From Lichenicoccus sp964242335 (GTDB lineage Bacteria > Pseudomonadota > Alphaproteobacteria > Acetobacterales > Acetobacteraceae), in the NCBI GenBank assembly GCA_964242335.1, contig CAXTAY010000052.1:1-21876 (forward strand): 21,876 nucleotides of DNA, given 5' to 3'. The translations under genes were made by a program, and so were the position numbers. The notes under the pieces are model-generated. The model was not told the DNA's origin and did no database searches. It saw only the letters and a program-made list of their open reading frames with translations. Of the stretch, positions 7,036 to 14,735 are shown in pieces; within the stretch, counting starts at the first letter, position 1; every line of letters starts with the position of its first letter.

Positions 7036-7386
7036 ATGAACGCTGCGCCGACCCAGTCCCTTTCGCCTGCCCGCAAGCGCCTGCTCGCCTCCGCTCTCAC
7101 CGCCTTGGGAGCCGCAGCCCCGCTCACCGCCCGCGCGGCGACCGCAGCAGGCGGCGGCGGCATGCCGTATAGCGCCGGCCTGAGCACCTTCGCCACCTCC
7201 GTGCAGGGCGAGGTCGCGTTCATCATCATCCTGATCGCCATCGTCGCCGGCGTCGGCGCCTTCATCTTCATGGGCGGCCTCGAGGTGCTGCTGACCACCA
7301 TCGGCAAGACCATCATCGGCATCGGCATCGTGGGCGCCGTCGTCGCCTTCGCGACCCTGGCCGGCGTCACCGGGGCGATCGTCTGA
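7036..7386 (+). CDS. trbC: TrbC, major pilin (VirB2 type)
   Basis: A precursor of 116 residues. The N-terminus is a long basic signal sequence ending near TARAATAA. It is followed by GGGGMPYSAGLSTFATSVQG and two membrane segments (about residues 57-77 and 84-110), the usual pilin layout. AGGA lies nine bases before the ATG. In RP4 the TrbC precursor is trimmed and made circular by the TraF protease, and a traF gene is present at 18275, so a cyclic pilin is likely here. The stop overlaps the trbD start in TGATG. Confidence 0.88.
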   Translation: MNAAPTQSLSPARKRLLASALTALGAAAPLTARAATAAGGGGMPYSAGLSTFATSVQGEVAFIIILIAIVAGVGAFIFMGGLEVLLTTIGKTIIGIGIVGAVVAFATLAGVTGAIV

Positions 7387-7691
7387 TGGCGGCACGCCGC
7401 CTGAACATCTCGTCGGCCCTGACCCGTCCTCAGCTGTTCGCTGGGGGCGAGTTCACGCCGGTTGCCCTGACCGGTGGCACCGGCATCCTGTTCCTGGCCT
7501 GTGCCTGGAACTTCTGGTCGGTGGTCAGCCTGCTGCTCGGCCTGTTCTTCCTTGGCCCCGGCATCTACCTGCTGCGGCGCATTGCCCAGCGTGACCCGCA
7601 GATGTTCGCGGTGTTCATCCGGCAGTACAAATATGGCTCGTTCCGCCGAGCCCACTCGACGCCGTTCTGCCGGGAACGGGTGCGCCATTGA
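7386..7691 (+). CDS. trbD: TrbD, VirB3-type inner-membrane protein
   Basis: A protein of 101 residues starting at the ATG that overlaps the trbC stop. A hydrophobic region at about residues 27-64 (ALTGGTGILFLACAWNFWSVVSLLLGLFFLGPGIYLL) holds two close membrane segments. It is followed by RRIAQRDPQMFAVFIRQYKYG, as in TrbD/VirB3 proteins. The family works with the TrbE ATPase in pilus assembly. In the usual trb order trbE follows; here trbG and trbH intervene. Confidence 0.87.
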   Translation: MAARRLNISSALTRPQLFAGGEFTPVALTGGTGILFLACAWNFWSVVSLLLGLFFLGPGIYLLRRIAQRDPQMFAVFIRQYKYGSFRRAHSTPFCRERVRH

Positions 7692-8890
7692 AGCGAGCCG
7701 TCATCCTGGCGCTGCTCACCGGCACGGTGCTTCCGGCGCACGCGCAGGCACAGCAGGCCACGGCATCCGCATCGTCACAGGCCAGCGTCACGACAGGCGC
7801 CGCATCCGCCCCAGCTCCCGGCAACGGCATGCCCTACGACACGCCAGGCGGACAGCAGGCGCCCGATGCCTTCGGCAGCGGCCTGCCCACCGAGCGGCCG
7901 CTCATCGGCACGCGCGCCGCCGGGCCCTTCTTCGGCGGTCAGGCAACCGGTGCCGCGACGGCGGGTGCGGCCCCGGACGCCCCCCTGTCCTACGCGGGCG
8001 AAACCCAGACCGACGCCCGCGAGGCCAACAGCGTGCCGCGCACGATGCCGCCCTCCATCACCACCCTGTCCCCCAACCGGTCGCTCACCCCCAAGCAGTC
8101 GGCGCAGCTGTCGATGGTGCGCCGCTGGCGCTCGCGCTTCGTGCGGCCGACGCTGGGCGCGGACGGCTGGATGCACCTGATCTACGGTGACGGCGAGCCG
8201 TCCATCGTGTGCGCGCCGCTGCACATCTGCACCATCGCCTTGCAGCCGGGCGAGGTCGTAACCGCGCCGCCGGACATCAGCGATCCACGCTGGATCGTGC
8301 ACCCTCGCTACACCATCGATGGCAGCCGGAAGGTCATCAACGTCATCCTCAAGCCGACCGATGCCGGGCTCGACGGAACCATCGTGATCACCACCGACCG
8401 GCGCGTCTACTCGATCAACCTGGTGTCGCGCTCGAGCGAGTACATGCCGCTGGTCAAGTTCGACTATGCGGATGGCAACGGCGACGATGCGTCGGGCGGT
8501 GCGACCGAGTGGGCGGCGGCAGCGATGTCCGGCCGCTCTGGAACCACCGACGCCTGCGACAACACCCCGGTCGTGCCGCCGGCCTCCTACCGCATCAGCG
8601 GCGGCAACGGTGAGCCCTGGAAGCCGGTGCAGGTCTGGGGGGTTGCGACCGGCGTCGGGGAGAAGACCTGCGTCGAGTTCGCCTCCGACATCGGCAGCAA
8701 GCCGCTGCCGGCGTTGGTGGCTCTCGGCAACGACGGCGACTGGTTCTCGAGCCCGACGCCGCAGATCGTCAACTTCCGCTACGTGAACCGCCGCTTCGAG
8801 ATCGACGAGGCGCTGGATCGCTTCGAGCTGATCTCCGGCGTCGGCAGCGACCAGGAGAAGGTCGAGATCACCCGGATACGCCACTCGTGA
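7688..8890 (+). CDS. trbG: TrbG, VirB9-type outer-membrane core protein
   Basis: A protein of 400 residues from a TTG that overlaps the trbD stop (TTGA). A signal peptide ends at AHA-Q near residue 20. About 120 residues of Ala/Pro/Gly-rich low complexity follow, and then the VirB9 domain from about residue 145 (VRPTLGADGWMHLIYG, TIALQPGEVV, VILKPTDAGLDGTIVITTDRRVY) to the C-terminal strands (PQIVNFRYVNRRFEIDEALDRFELISG). TrbG forms the outer core ring with TrbI and the TrbH lipoprotein. The low-complexity region makes it longer than many TrbG proteins. Its position between trbD and trbE is unusual. Confidence 0.9.
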   Translation: MKRAVILALLTGTVLPAHAQAQQATASASSQASVTTGAASAPAPGNGMPYDTPGGQQAPDAFGSGLPTERPLIGTRAAGPFFGGQATGAATAGAAPDAPLSYAGETQTDAREANSVPRTMPPSITTLSPNRSLTPKQSAQLSMVRRWRSRFVRPTLGADGWMHLIYGDGEPSIVCAPLHICTIALQPGEVVTAPPDISDPRWIVHPRYTIDGSRKVINVILKPTDAGLDGTIVITTDRRVYSINLVSRSSEYMPLVKFDYADGNGDDASGGATEWAAAAMSGRSGTTDACDNTPVVPPASYRISGGNGEPWKPVQVWGVATGVGEKTCVEFASDIGSKPLPALVALGNDGDWFSSPTPQIVNFRYVNRRFEIDEALDRFELISGVGSDQEKVEITRIRHS

Positions 8891-9324
8891 GCAACCGTGT
8901 TTCCGCTCCCTTGGCTGCATGCGGCCTCCTGCTGCTCGCCGGCTGCACCGCCGACTACGGCACCGACGCCAGCTACGAGAACGGCCTGCGGCCCGGCGAC
9001 AGCAGCGTGCTGGTGGAGCCGATCGAGAGCCTGGTGCGGCGCACCGTGCGGCCGGACAACGGATCCATCGCGGTCGCCACGCCATCCGGCGACGGCGTGA
9101 TCAGCCCGCAGCTGCGCGCCGACCTGGCCCGGCAGGGCTACCACGTTGCAGCGCCGGACGATGAGGCCAAGCACCGGCTCGGCTACCTGATCATGCCCGT
9201 CGCCAATCAGATGCTGATGCGGGTGTTCCTCGACCACCTCGACGGCGCGCAGCTCTACACGCGCGACGCCTCCGGCCACCTGCAGCCCTCAGGGCCCCTT
9301 GCCGTCAGGAGGACCGAGGGATGA
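8887..9324 (+). CDS. trbH: TrbH, channel lipoprotein
   Basis: A protein of 145 residues from a GTG overlapping the trbG stop (GTGA). It has a clear lipoprotein signal: hydrophobic stretch, lipobox LAGC, lipidated Cys20. The rest is soluble, ending DASGHLQPSGPLAVRRTEG, which resembles the end of Ti/RP4 TrbH. The role fits the VirB7-like partner that anchors TrbG in the outer membrane. It is followed by AGGAGG at 9307-9312, the trbE ribosome-binding site inside its own 3' end. The lipoprotein call is firm; the TrbH name rests on position and the C-terminal match. Confidence 0.8.
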   Translation: MSNRVSAPLAACGLLLLAGCTADYGTDASYENGLRPGDSSVLVEPIESLVRRTVRPDNGSIAVATPSGDGVISPQLRADLARQGYHVAAPDDEAKHRLGYLIMPVANQMLMRVFLDHLDGAQLYTRDASGHLQPSGPLAVRRTEG

Positions 9325-11807
9325 ACCACTTCACCACCGTCTCCGGGCGCAGCACCAAGGCGGGCGCCGCCGACTTCCTGCCCTACGCGATCATCGCCAC
9401 CGCGGCCGGCGACAGCCCGAGCGTGGTGCAGACCAAGCGCGGCGGCTTCCTGGTGGGCTACTTCTTCACCCCTCCGGACAGCGCCAGCAGCACCGACCAC
9501 CAGGTCGAGGACCTGAGCCGCCGCGTCAACGTGGCGCTGACCCCATTCGGCAGCGGCTGGTCGAGCTGGACCGACGTGATCAGCTACCCGTCGAACAGCT
9601 ATCCGCCACCGGAAGCCTCGGCGTTCCCCGACCCGATCTCCCGCATGGTGGACGAGGAGCGCCGCCAGGCCTTCAAGGCCGAGGGTGCGCATTTCGAGAA
9701 CGAGCGGGTGTTCCTGCTCTGCTACGAGCCGCCGCCCCGGCAGGTCAGCCGCCTCGAGAAGCTGCTCTACACCAATGCCGGCACCGACGAGCCGGGCCTG
9801 ATGGCCCACATCGAGGACGGCTTCCGGCGCAGCCTGGAGCGCTTCGAGGACAGCTGCGGGCGCCACATCGGCCTGCGCCGCATGCACTCTTTCACCGTGA
9901 TCGACCCCAGGGACCGGCCGCACGTGCAGGACGAGCTGGTGAACTACCTGCATCATTGCGTGACCGGGAAGCGGCACGGCATCCAGATCCCGGACGCCGG
10001 CGCCTTCCTCGACGTGCTGATCGGCGGCCAGGACATCTGGCCGGGCGAGATGCCGATCATCGGCGATGACTACGTCACCTGCGTGGTGATCGACGGCTTC
10101 CCGGCGGAGAGCTTCCCCAACATCCTGCAGCGGCTGAACACGCTGGCGATGCCATACCGCTTCACCCAGCGGGCGATCTACCAGGACACGCACCACGCCA
10201 CGAAGACGATCAGGTTCTACCGCGACCGGTGGAGCCAGCGGGTCAAGCCGATCGTCCAGACCGTGCTCCAGGTCAAGGGCGGCACCGAGAACGAGTTCGC
10301 CCGGTCGATGAAGACCGAGGCCGAAGCCGCTATGTCGCTCGCCGAGAGCGGCTCCGTGCGCTACTGCAACTACTCAGCCATCGTCTTGCTGCGGCACAAG
10401 GATGCGAACCGGCTGGGCGACATGGCGCGGCTGGTCGCGCAGCAGATCAACGAGGCCGGCTTCGCGTCGCGGATCGAGACCACCAACACCATGGAAGCCT
10501 GGCGCGGCTCGCTCCCCGGCGAGATCCATGCCCATGTGCGGCGTCCGCTGATCCACAGCGCCAACCTCGCCGACCTGCTGCCGCTGTCCGGCGTCTGGAC
10601 CGGCTCACCGCACGCCACCCACCCGCGCTGGCCCGCCGGCCTGCCGGCACTGATGCATGCCCGCACCACGGGGTCGATCCCGTTCAGGGCCAACCTGCAC
10701 GTCGGCGACGTGGGCCATACGACGGTGTTCGGACCGACCGGTGCGGGCAAGACGTCGCTGCTGAACACCATCTCCATGCAGGCGCTGCGCTACCCCGGCA
10801 TGCGCATCACCGCCTTCGACTACAAGCGCGGCATGTATGCGACCGCGAAGGCATGTGGTGGCAACCACTACGAGTTCGGCGGCAGCGACGTGCCGCAGCT
10901 CTGCCCGCTGCGCCACCTGGAGAACGAGGGCGACCAGAGCTGGGCTGCAGAGTGGATCGCGATCTGCTTCGAGCTGCAGACCGGCCGCGCCCCGAGCCCG
11001 GGGCAACGCACCGAGATCCACAACGCCATCCTGCGGTTCCGGCAGCCGGGCGCGCAGGCGCACCGCTCGATGACCCACTTCCTGATCGCGGTGCAGGACG
11101 AGGAGATCCGCAAGGCCCTCACCTACTACACGATCAAGGGCTCGGCCGGCTCGCTGCTCGACGGCGAGACCGAGACGCTGGCGGACGCCGGCAGCTTCAC
11201 CGTCTACGAGACGCTGGACCTGATGGCGATGGGCGAGAAGACGTCGCTGCCGGTGCTGCTGGCGCTGTTCCGCCGCTTCGAGCGGTCGCTGGACGGCGAG
11301 CCGACGCTGTTGATCCTGGACGAGGCATGGGTGGCGCTGGGCAACCCGGTCTGGCGCGAGAAGCTACGCGCCTGGCTGCGGCTGCTGCGCTCGAAGAACT
11401 GCGCGGTGGTGATGGCCACGCAGAGCCTGTCCGACGCGGTGAACTCCAAGCTGCTCGACGTGCTGGTGGAGTCCTGTCCGACTAAGATCTACCTCGCCAA
11501 CGACCAGGCGATGATCCGAGGCACGCCGGAGCATCCCGGACCGAACGATTTCTACCGGATCATGGGCCTGAACGACAACCAGATCGAGATCGTCCGCACC
11601 GCCGAGCCGAAGCGGGAATACTACTGGACCTCACCGAGGGGCTGCCGGCTGATCGACCTTGGTCTGGGACCGCTGCAGCTCGCGATCGCCGGCACCACGG
11701 ACGAAGCCGACGTGAAGAAGGTCAAGGCCCTGGTCTCGAAGCACGCCCGAGAATGGATCTATCGCTGGCTGGAGCTGAAGGGGGTGAACTATGCAGCTTA
11801 TGAGTAG
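9321..11807 (+). CDS. trbE: TrbE, VirB4-type secretion ATPase
   Basis: A protein of 828 residues whose ATG overlaps the trbH stop (ATGA), with AGGAGG eight bases upstream. It is the largest channel ATPase and drives pilin extraction and substrate passage at the inner membrane. The N-terminal CagE/TrbE domain is followed by Walker A GPTGAGKTS (Lys477) and Walker B LLILDEAWVAL (Asp667, Glu668). CAVVMATQSLSDAVNSKLLDVLVESCPTKIYLAN follows, typical of the family. Size is normal. The last 17 bases overlap trbJ. Confidence 0.95.
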   Translation: MNHFTTVSGRSTKAGAADFLPYAIIATAAGDSPSVVQTKRGGFLVGYFFTPPDSASSTDHQVEDLSRRVNVALTPFGSGWSSWTDVISYPSNSYPPPEASAFPDPISRMVDEERRQAFKAEGAHFENERVFLLCYEPPPRQVSRLEKLLYTNAGTDEPGLMAHIEDGFRRSLERFEDSCGRHIGLRRMHSFTVIDPRDRPHVQDELVNYLHHCVTGKRHGIQIPDAGAFLDVLIGGQDIWPGEMPIIGDDYVTCVVIDGFPAESFPNILQRLNTLAMPYRFTQRAIYQDTHHATKTIRFYRDRWSQRVKPIVQTVLQVKGGTENEFARSMKTEAEAAMSLAESGSVRYCNYSAIVLLRHKDANRLGDMARLVAQQINEAGFASRIETTNTMEAWRGSLPGEIHAHVRRPLIHSANLADLLPLSGVWTGSPHATHPRWPAGLPALMHARTTGSIPFRANLHVGDVGHTTVFGPTGAGKTSLLNTISMQALRYPGMRITAFDYKRGMYATAKACGGNHYEFGGSDVPQLCPLRHLENEGDQSWAAEWIAICFELQTGRAPSPGQRTEIHNAILRFRQPGAQAHRSMTHFLIAVQDEEIRKALTYYTIKGSAGSLLDGETETLADAGSFTVYETLDLMAMGEKTSLPVLLALFRRFERSLDGEPTLLILDEAWVALGNPVWREKLRAWLRLLRSKNCAVVMATQSLSDAVNSKLLDVLVESCPTKIYLANDQAMIRGTPEHPGPNDFYRIMGLNDNQIEIVRTAEPKREYYWTSPRGCRLIDLGLGPLQLAIAGTTDEADVKKVKALVSKHAREWIYRWLELKGVNYAAYE

Positions 11808-12537
11808 GCTTGCCGCTGCTGCTGTCTGCCTCGGCAGCGTGTCGGCGGTAGGCACACTTCATCCGGCGCATGCGCAGCTGGCAGTGATCTGCCCGACCTG
11901 CTCCAGCCAGGTCACCCAGGGCCTGCAGCTGGCCAAGGAAGCGGCTTCCCTGGCACAGCAGATCCAGATGTATCAGAACATGCTGCTGCAGTACTCGAAC
12001 ATGCTGCAGAACACCGCGACTTTGCCGTCGATGGCATGGAACAACGCGACGGGCGACATCATGCGTATCCAGTCGCTGATGAACTCGGCGCAGATGCTCG
12101 CCGGTAACGCGCAGAGCTTTACCTCGACGTTGAGCAACGTGCAGGGCTTCAGCAACCAGCTGCAGACGCTCCAGCAGATGGACGCGCAGTATCAGCAGTG
12201 GGGCACCGTCACGGCGAAGGACATCACACAGATGCAGGCGTCGATCGGTGTTCAGGAGACCGAACGAGACAGTGATGCCGCAACTTTGACAGTCCTGCAG
12301 GAGCATTCGCAGAGCGCACAGGGACAGATGCAGGCACTCCAGGCGGGGAACGAGATGGCAGCACTCGGTGTCAGCCAGACGCAGAAGCTCCAGGAAATGC
12401 TCGCCCAGGAAAGCCAGCTCGTCGTGGATCAAACTTCGACAACTGATCAGCGGCAAGCTGCGGCAGACTCCGCCTTGGAAGAGTTCCTGCAGAATCCTAT
12501 CCCGCCTCTTTCCGGAAATGGGCACGGTTACCAGTGA
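11791..12537 (+). CDS. trbJ: TrbJ, VirB5-type minor pilus protein
   Basis: A protein of 248 residues. A strong AAGGGGGTG lies shortly before the ATG, inside the end of trbE. The signal peptide is cleaved near AHA-Q (about residue 28). A CPTC motif follows, then a long Gln-rich helical region (AKEAASLAQQIQMYQNMLLQYSNML and further heptad-like stretches), as in TrbJ/VirB5 proteins, which sit in the periplasm or at the pilus tip. The C-terminal tail PPLSGNGHGYQ (residues 238-248) is repeated at the end of the next protein. Base composition falls in and after this gene compared with trbE. Confidence 0.88.
   Translation: MQLMSRLAAAAVCLGSVSAVGTLHPAHAQLAVICPTCSSQVTQGLQLAKEAASLAQQIQMYQNMLLQYSNMLQNTATLPSMAWNNATGDIMRIQSLMNSAQMLAGNAQSFTSTLSNVQGFSNQLQTLQQMDAQYQQWGTVTAKDITQMQASIGVQETERDSDAATLTVLQEHSQSAQGQMQALQAGNEMAALGVSQTQKLQEMLAQESQLVVDQTSTTDQRQAAADSALEEFLQNPIPPLSGNGHGYQ
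12481..12537 (+). repeat. Tail-coding repeat, copy in trbJ
   Basis: Encodes EFL-QNPI-PPLSGNGHGYQ (residues 231-248) and the stop. It matches the end of the next gene (12663-12716) at 10 of the last 11 residues, while most DNA differences are at codon third positions. Confidence 0.8.
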
Positions 12538-12716
12538 CGAAGCTCACCGCGATAGCAATTGCTGTTCTGTCCGCGGCAGCGGGCAGTGCGGCTACGTATA
12601 CGGTGACAACCCATGTGGCCGTGACCTGCGCTCGGGCGCCTGACAGCGGTGCCTCCCTCCACGAGTTTCTGTCCGGCAAGCCGCCTCTGACGGGAAACGG
12701 GCATGGATACCAGTAG
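12534..12716 (+). CDS. Small membrane-anchored protein in the trbK (entry exclusion) position
   Basis: A protein of 60 residues from a GTG overlapping the trbJ stop (GTGA). The N-terminus TKLTAIAIAVLSAAAGSAATYTV is a signal peptide or membrane anchor. The single cysteine (Cys32) is not in a lipobox. The protein ends in PPLTGNGHGYQ (residues 50-60), nearly the same tail as TrbJ, preceded in both by EFL. In Ti and RP4-type operons the gene between trbJ and trbL is trbK, a small entry-exclusion protein that blocks transfer into a cell already carrying the plasmid. Position, size and an exported N-terminus fit that, but the RP4 protein is a lipoprotein and this one does not look like one. I do not give the symbol. 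The last 14 bases overlap trbL. Confidence 0.65.
   Translation: MTKLTAIAIAVLSAAAGSAATYTVTTHVAVTCARAPDSGASLHEFLSGKPPLTGNGHGYQ
12663..12716 (+). repeat. Tail-coding repeat, copy in the trbK-position gene
   Basis: Encodes EFL-SGK-PPLTGNGHGYQ and the stop, with one residue fewer between EFL and PPL than in the trbJ copy at 12481-12537. Confidence 0.8.
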
Positions 12717-14013
12717 AAGACACCCGATCATGCAGAATGCCCAGCGCGCATCATTGTCACGGTGGTCTTTATCCATCGGGACGATAGCTCTTTCCAGCAT
12801 GTTCGTAGTCGGTAATGCGCGCGCCGCGGGGCTTGGTTACGATCTCGGTCCTGTCGAAGCGGTCACGGACATTTTCATCAGAAGCGGAGCAAGCTGGGAG
12901 CAGGCAATCGAGGATATAGCCGCAACGCTTTTTGCAGGGCTCGTTATCATTGAAGTCGTCTGGACCGTTGGATTCACCCTGATAGCCGGCGCGGACCTGC
13001 TCGGATTGCTTTCTGTTCTTTTGAGGCAGCTCGTTGTCATCGGCTTTTTCTACTGGCTGCTTCTAGGTGGAGCGACCTACCCCCTGGCAATCATCAACTC
13101 CTTCGGTCAAGCAGCTGGACGTGCAAATGCTGCGGCAGGCGGCAATGTGATAACCCGTCCGGAAGATATCGTATCGGCGGGCATCTCCCTGGCTGCAGCT
13201 GTATGGAATGGCTTCAGCTTCGCGCATCCTGGCCTGGACCTCCTTCTGGCTATCGCCGGAATGGTCATTCTCTGCGTCATGGTTGGCGCAGCGGCTACCC
13301 TGGTTGAGGTAATGGTGGAGGCGGCCTTGGTTGCCTACGCAGGCGTCCTGTTGCTCGGCTTCGGTGGAACGGCATTCACTCGCGAATATTCCATCGCCTA
13401 CATGAGGTGGGCAGTTTCCATCGGCCTGAAGAAGATGTTCGTCCTGCTCATCCTTGGGCTGGGAATCGGCGTCATCCAGAACCTCGCAAATTATGTCGGC
13501 AATCAGAACAGCCTAATTCCGGTCGGAGAAGTCGGAGTCCTGGTTGCGGTTCCACTTCTTTTCTGGAGGCTGGCCGACAAGCTTCCATACAAGGCGCAGG
13601 AACTGATATCCGGCAGCAGTTCATACCACCCCCTCAATCTCGGTAGCGGGATCCGGAATGCGGCGATGATGGCGGGGTCAGCGACCACCGGCGCTCTCGG
13701 TGCTGCGTCAGCCGCCAGTGCAGCATTCAATCTTGCTCAGAAGCAACTTGGCAGCGGTGGTGGTGGCGGCGGTGACAGTAGTGGCGGCGGCGGCGGTACT
13801 GGTGGGACCGGCGGTGGCGGTTCGAATACGGGCGGCGGTGGAGGCTCGAGCCGTGGCGCGATCGCAAGGCAGGCAGCCCGCAACATCGGCGGCGCGATGG
13901 CCAATGACATCGGCATGCGGTTCACGGGCGATCATACCGCGCGCCTCCTCAACTCCGGATGGCGCATGGCCAAAAGCATGAACGACGAGGCAGACAACAT
14001 CGACAAGGGCTAG
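12703..14013 (+). CDS. trbL: TrbL, VirB6-type polytopic channel protein
   Basis: A protein of 436 residues. A signal-like N-terminus ends near GNARAAG. At least five or six membrane segments follow, between about residues 75 and 300 (for example LFAGLVIIEVVWTVGFTLIA and LLLAIAGMVILCVMVGAAA). A Gly/Ser-rich linker (about residues 350-385, coded by GGT/GGC runs) leads to a hydrophilic C-terminal tail. TrbL forms the inner-membrane channel. ATG 12703 lies inside the end of the previous gene; ATG 12730 is an alternative. Up to the linker, GC is roughly 52-57 percent in lines I counted by hand; after it the sequence returns to the GC-rich style of its neighbours. Confidence 0.9.
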   Translation: MDTSRRHPIMQNAQRASLSRWSLSIGTIALSSMFVVGNARAAGLGYDLGPVEAVTDIFIRSGASWEQAIEDIAATLFAGLVIIEVVWTVGFTLIAGADLLGLLSVLLRQLVVIGFFYWLLLGGATYPLAIINSFGQAAGRANAAAGGNVITRPEDIVSAGISLAAAVWNGFSFAHPGLDLLLAIAGMVILCVMVGAAATLVEVMVEAALVAYAGVLLLGFGGTAFTREYSIAYMRWAVSIGLKKMFVLLILGLGIGVIQNLANYVGNQNSLIPVGEVGVLVAVPLLFWRLADKLPYKAQELISGSSSYHPLNLGSGIRNAAMMAGSATTGALGAASAASAAFNLAQKQLGSGGGGGGDSSGGGGGTGGTGGGGSNTGGGGGSSRGAIARQAARNIGGAMANDIGMRFTGDHTARLLNSGWRMAKSMNDEADNIDKG

Positions 14014-14018
14014 CGACG

Positions 14019-14735
14019 ATGAACAAGATCTCTCCTCCTCAGGCGCTGCCCACAGGAAATTTTCCGTCTCCGCTCGCTGGCAAGGGGCGCAAGGAGTGGG
14101 ACGACCGCATCGGCGACGCGGCCTCGCGTGTGCGCAAGGCCAACGCATTCTCGTTCATGTGCCTGACGCTGCTCGGTGTCTCGCTGGTGGGCAACGTCTG
14201 GCAGGGCACGCAGTCGAAGATCGCGACCTACGTGGTCGTCAAGGACAAGGTGGGCCAGATCGTGGCGGTCGAGCGCCCCGACAAGGAGTCCGCGCCGGAC
14301 GACGCGGCGATCGGGCAGGATCTCTCGCGCTGGATCGAGGACGTTCGCACCGTCTACACCGACGTGGCAGCGCTCAAGCACGGCATCCTGGCAGCCTACT
14401 CGGTGGTGCGCGACAGCAGCCAGGCGGTGGAGGAACTGAATCACTACTACCGCTCGAACGAGCCGTTCGGACGTGCGCGGGAAGAAACCGTGTCCGTCGC
14501 CAACCTCACGGCACTGCCGGTCGACCAGACGGTGCTGACCAGCGTCTCCAACCATATGAAGACCTATCGCGTGCAGTGGCAGGAGACCATCACGTCGCGC
14601 GACGGCAGGGTGCTCAGCAGCTCGCCGATGTGGGCGCTGGTCACGGTGGAGTGGCGGCCGCCGCGGAACGAGATCGAGGTTCATCGCAGCGGTGACGGCG
14701 TCTGGATCACCTCGTTCAGCGTGTCGCAGCAATGA
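14019..14735 (+). CDS. trbF: TrbF, VirB8-type inner-membrane protein
   Basis: A protein of 238 residues. A short cytoplasmic N-terminus leads to one membrane segment (about residues 43-62, FSFMCLTLLGVSLVGNVW). A periplasmic domain follows, with VVKDKVGQIVAV, DLSRWIEDVRTVYTD, YRVQWQETITSRDGRV and WALVTVEWRPP, as in TrbF/VirB8. It acts as an assembly factor linking the inner-membrane parts to the core. AAGGG lies about nine bases before the ATG. The gap from trbL is only five bases; the end overlaps trbI (ATGA). Confidence 0.9.
   Translation: MNKISPPQALPTGNFPSPLAGKGRKEWDDRIGDAASRVRKANAFSFMCLTLLGVSLVGNVWQGTQSKIATYVVVKDKVGQIVAVERPDKESAPDDAAIGQDLSRWIEDVRTVYTDVAALKHGILAAYSVVRDSSQAVEELNHYYRSNEPFGRAREETVSVANLTALPVDQTVLTSVSNHMKTYRVQWQETITSRDGRVLSSSPMWALVTVEWRPPRNEIEVHRSGDGVWITSFSVSQQ

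Noticed and set aside
7775..9085. A 436-codon antisense frame across trbG and trbH
   Set aside because: Shadow of well-supported genes; low-complexity Arg/Ala composition and no ribosome-binding site.
13752..13860. Gly-codon runs in trbL as an independent DNA repeat or array
   Set aside because: The frame stays open and codes a Gly/Ser linker, common in TrbL tails; there are no regular spacers, so it is not CRISPR-like.
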